DNA of 55,937 bases from an uncultured Neomegalonema sp. (GTDB taxonomy: Bacteria; Pseudomonadota; Alphaproteobacteria; Rhodobacterales; Rhodobacteraceae). How positions within the stretch are numbered: the stretch's first letter is position 1; each line of letters opens with the position of its first letter. The notes under the pieces were generated by a model. That model had not been told where the DNA came from and searched no databases. It saw only the letters and a list, made by a program, of their open reading frames with translations. Positions 55,052 through 55,937 of the stretch are shown here, in pieces. The position numbers were made by a program, and so were the translations under genes. The stretch covers positions 1 through 55,937 of the forward strand of contig CALFVD010000061.1 of the NCBI GenBank assembly GCA_937928005.1. The letters run 5' to 3'.

Positions 55052-55144
55052 TATAATGATTTGCGATAAACCTGAGCCATATTTCACGCCAAGAGCCACG
55101 CGAAATATGGCCCTTGGTGATTCAGGATAGTCGTAATTCGCTTT
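55052..55144. repeat. palindromic repeat family 1, copy 4 (full length)
   Basis: It has the same orientation as copy 2. The inner arms read CCATATTTCACG and CGCGAAATATGG. Where copy 2 has TTTT/AAAA this copy has TTTC/GAAA, again a paired change. The outer arms TTGCGATAAACCTGA and TTCAGGATAGTCGTAA are kept. Confidence 0.92.
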
Positions 55145-55336
55145 TGCCAGCTTGGATGCTCTGCAGCATGCAGTGATGCGGTGTTGGCCCAGAATCTGAT
55201 AGCTGCACCGCACCTTATCGATGACTGGTAGCTCCGGGTGTCTTGGCCAAGGCTTGCATTCTTGTCGAATGTCTACGTCTCACCATCCGGGACCAGCCCC
55301 ACAAACCGGCGAAACAATGCGAGGTTTTCGTGACTG
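55145..55336. other. unassigned spacer
   Basis: I find no convincing gene, terminator or family resemblance between the repeat and the 3' end of the O-antigen-ligase-like gene. Short frames on both strands look random. Confidence 0.5.
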
Positions 55337-55937
55337 TTAAACCCGTGCGAGCAGGCGAAGAGCAAAGATATGCAACAGGATCGCCCCAGGCCCAAAGAGC
55401 AGCGGATTGCCAAGACCAACGATCGTGTATCCCATCATGGCAAGGGCCGCGATGCCGAAACCACGCTCTAGGTCAGTCTTGGCCTTCACGATCATGGAAA
55501 TGGCCCGAACCCATACATACAGATATGAATAGATAATCCACAGGGCAAAGATACCGAACTTGTGGAAGATGTTGAGATAGATCATCTCCACGCCGTAGAG
55601 TTTGTCTTCTTCGTTGTTTCCAAGGGATCGCCCGCCGCGCAACTCTGCGGCCCCCGGCACTTCTGCGCCAAGGCCGTGGCCGAAAAAGGTGAGATCGTTC
55701 CAAAGCACGGTAATCTGCAGATACCGCCCCGTATTGCCGGATGCCCTCTCGGATATGAGTTCCAGAACGGAGCCGATATTGGCAGCGACGATAATAAGAA
55801 AAATGGCAAAGACAGTTGCCCCAAAAGTCCTGATCCTTATCCCTTTATGGATTGATATGCTGTCTGCTAGCGAAATGGCCAGAAAGACACCGCCCATAGC
55901 CAGAAAAAGCCCCTTGGACTGGTTCACGACCACAAGG
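55337..55937 (-). CDS. O-antigen-ligase/Wzy-like membrane protein, partial
   Basis: The gene enters from the window edge, so only the C-terminal 200 or so residues are seen. They contain hydrophobic helices, a periplasmic loop with ERASGNTGRYLQITVLWND and LTFFGHGLGAEVPG, then LYGVEMIYLNIFHKFGIFALWIIYSYLYVWV and a last helix GNPLLFGPGAILLHIFAL. The G-R-x-x-x-W...GHGLG layout is typical of the O-antigen ligase/polymerase loop. It probably acts in exopolysaccharide or lipopolysaccharide assembly. The start lies outside the window. Confidence 0.7.
   Translation of the reverse strand, partial: LVVVNQSKGLFLAMGGVFLAISLADSISIHKGIRIRTFGATVFAIFLIIVAANIGSVLELISERASGNTGRYLQITVLWNDLTFFGHGLGAEVPGAAELRGGRSLGNNEEDKLYGVEMIYLNIFHKFGIFALWIIYSYLYVWVRAISMIVKAKTDLERGFGIAALAMMGYTIVGLGNPLLFGPGAILLHIFALRLLARV

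Overview
The window looks like chromosome from an alphaproteobacterium, most likely a marine Rhodobacterales member or close relative. Supporting this are a CckA-type hybrid kinase with a CtrA box, a direct-repeat LexA box of the alphaproteobacterial type upstream of uvrD, a guaB-RsmB-type gene pair, TAXI-type TRAP transport, beta-hydroxyaspartate-cycle genes and a Sox thiosulfate-oxidation cluster. Base composition is moderately GC-rich, with AT-rich islands near 480-540, 37.0 kb and 54.8-55.05 kb. I saw no rRNA, tRNA or CRISPR array.

Layout. 0-0.3 kb: broken tail of an IS4-type transposase. 0.7-4.3 kb: hslV, an SGNH-hydrolase-like gene with altered catalytic blocks, a DUF2157 membrane protein and hslU, tightly packed. 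4.4-11 kb: otnK-otnC (tetronate catabolism), convergent with bhcB-bhcC-bhcD (glyoxylate/glycine assimilation, bhcA absent), then a Rieske oxygenase. 11.1-15.2 kb: two small unknown genes and a TRAP-TAXI transporter. 15.4-20.9 kb: LysR remnant, guaB, an RsmB-type methyltransferase and cckA. 20.9-29.5 kb: methylmalonyl-CoA mutase, small envelope genes, yajC and a fused secDF carrying a PDZ-like insert. 29.6-30.1 kb: decayed IS66 C-terminal half. 30.2-37 kb: BisC-type molybdoenzyme, DUF1643, a lipoprotein, and an SLC13/EamA/methyltransferase operon. 37.1-41.6 kb: soxYZBCD without soxXA. 41.7-49.6 kb: uvrD, a thioredoxin-like protein, pccB, oxyR and katG. 49.7-53.6 kb: YigZ, a class V aminotransferase-fold enzyme, TfoX-N, rsmD and a zinc-ribbon membrane protein. 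53.6-55.9 kb: a structured-RNA candidate, an IS66 N-terminal remnant, an Ala/Arg-rich secreted protein and a partial O-antigen-ligase-like gene.

How the genes work together. The bhc genes would turn glycine plus glyoxylate into C4 acids, and the Rieske oxygenase, TRAP importer and otn genes suggest use of small organic acids or methylated amines. Mcm and PccB belong to the propionyl-CoA/methylmalonyl-CoA route. The sox genes add energy from reduced sulfur. OxyR-KatG, HslVU and UvrD are stress functions, and visible sites tie katG to OxyR, uvrD to LexA and cckA to CtrA.

The least explained material is non-coding. A roughly 94-bp palindromic repeat occurs four times with paired compensatory changes in its stem. 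Smaller hairpin families carry a conserved loop and variable stems. A multi-stem RNA candidate at 53.58-53.71 kb recalls IscB/HEARO-type element RNAs. Two opposite-facing halves of an IS66 transposase bracket the 24-kb block that holds sox.
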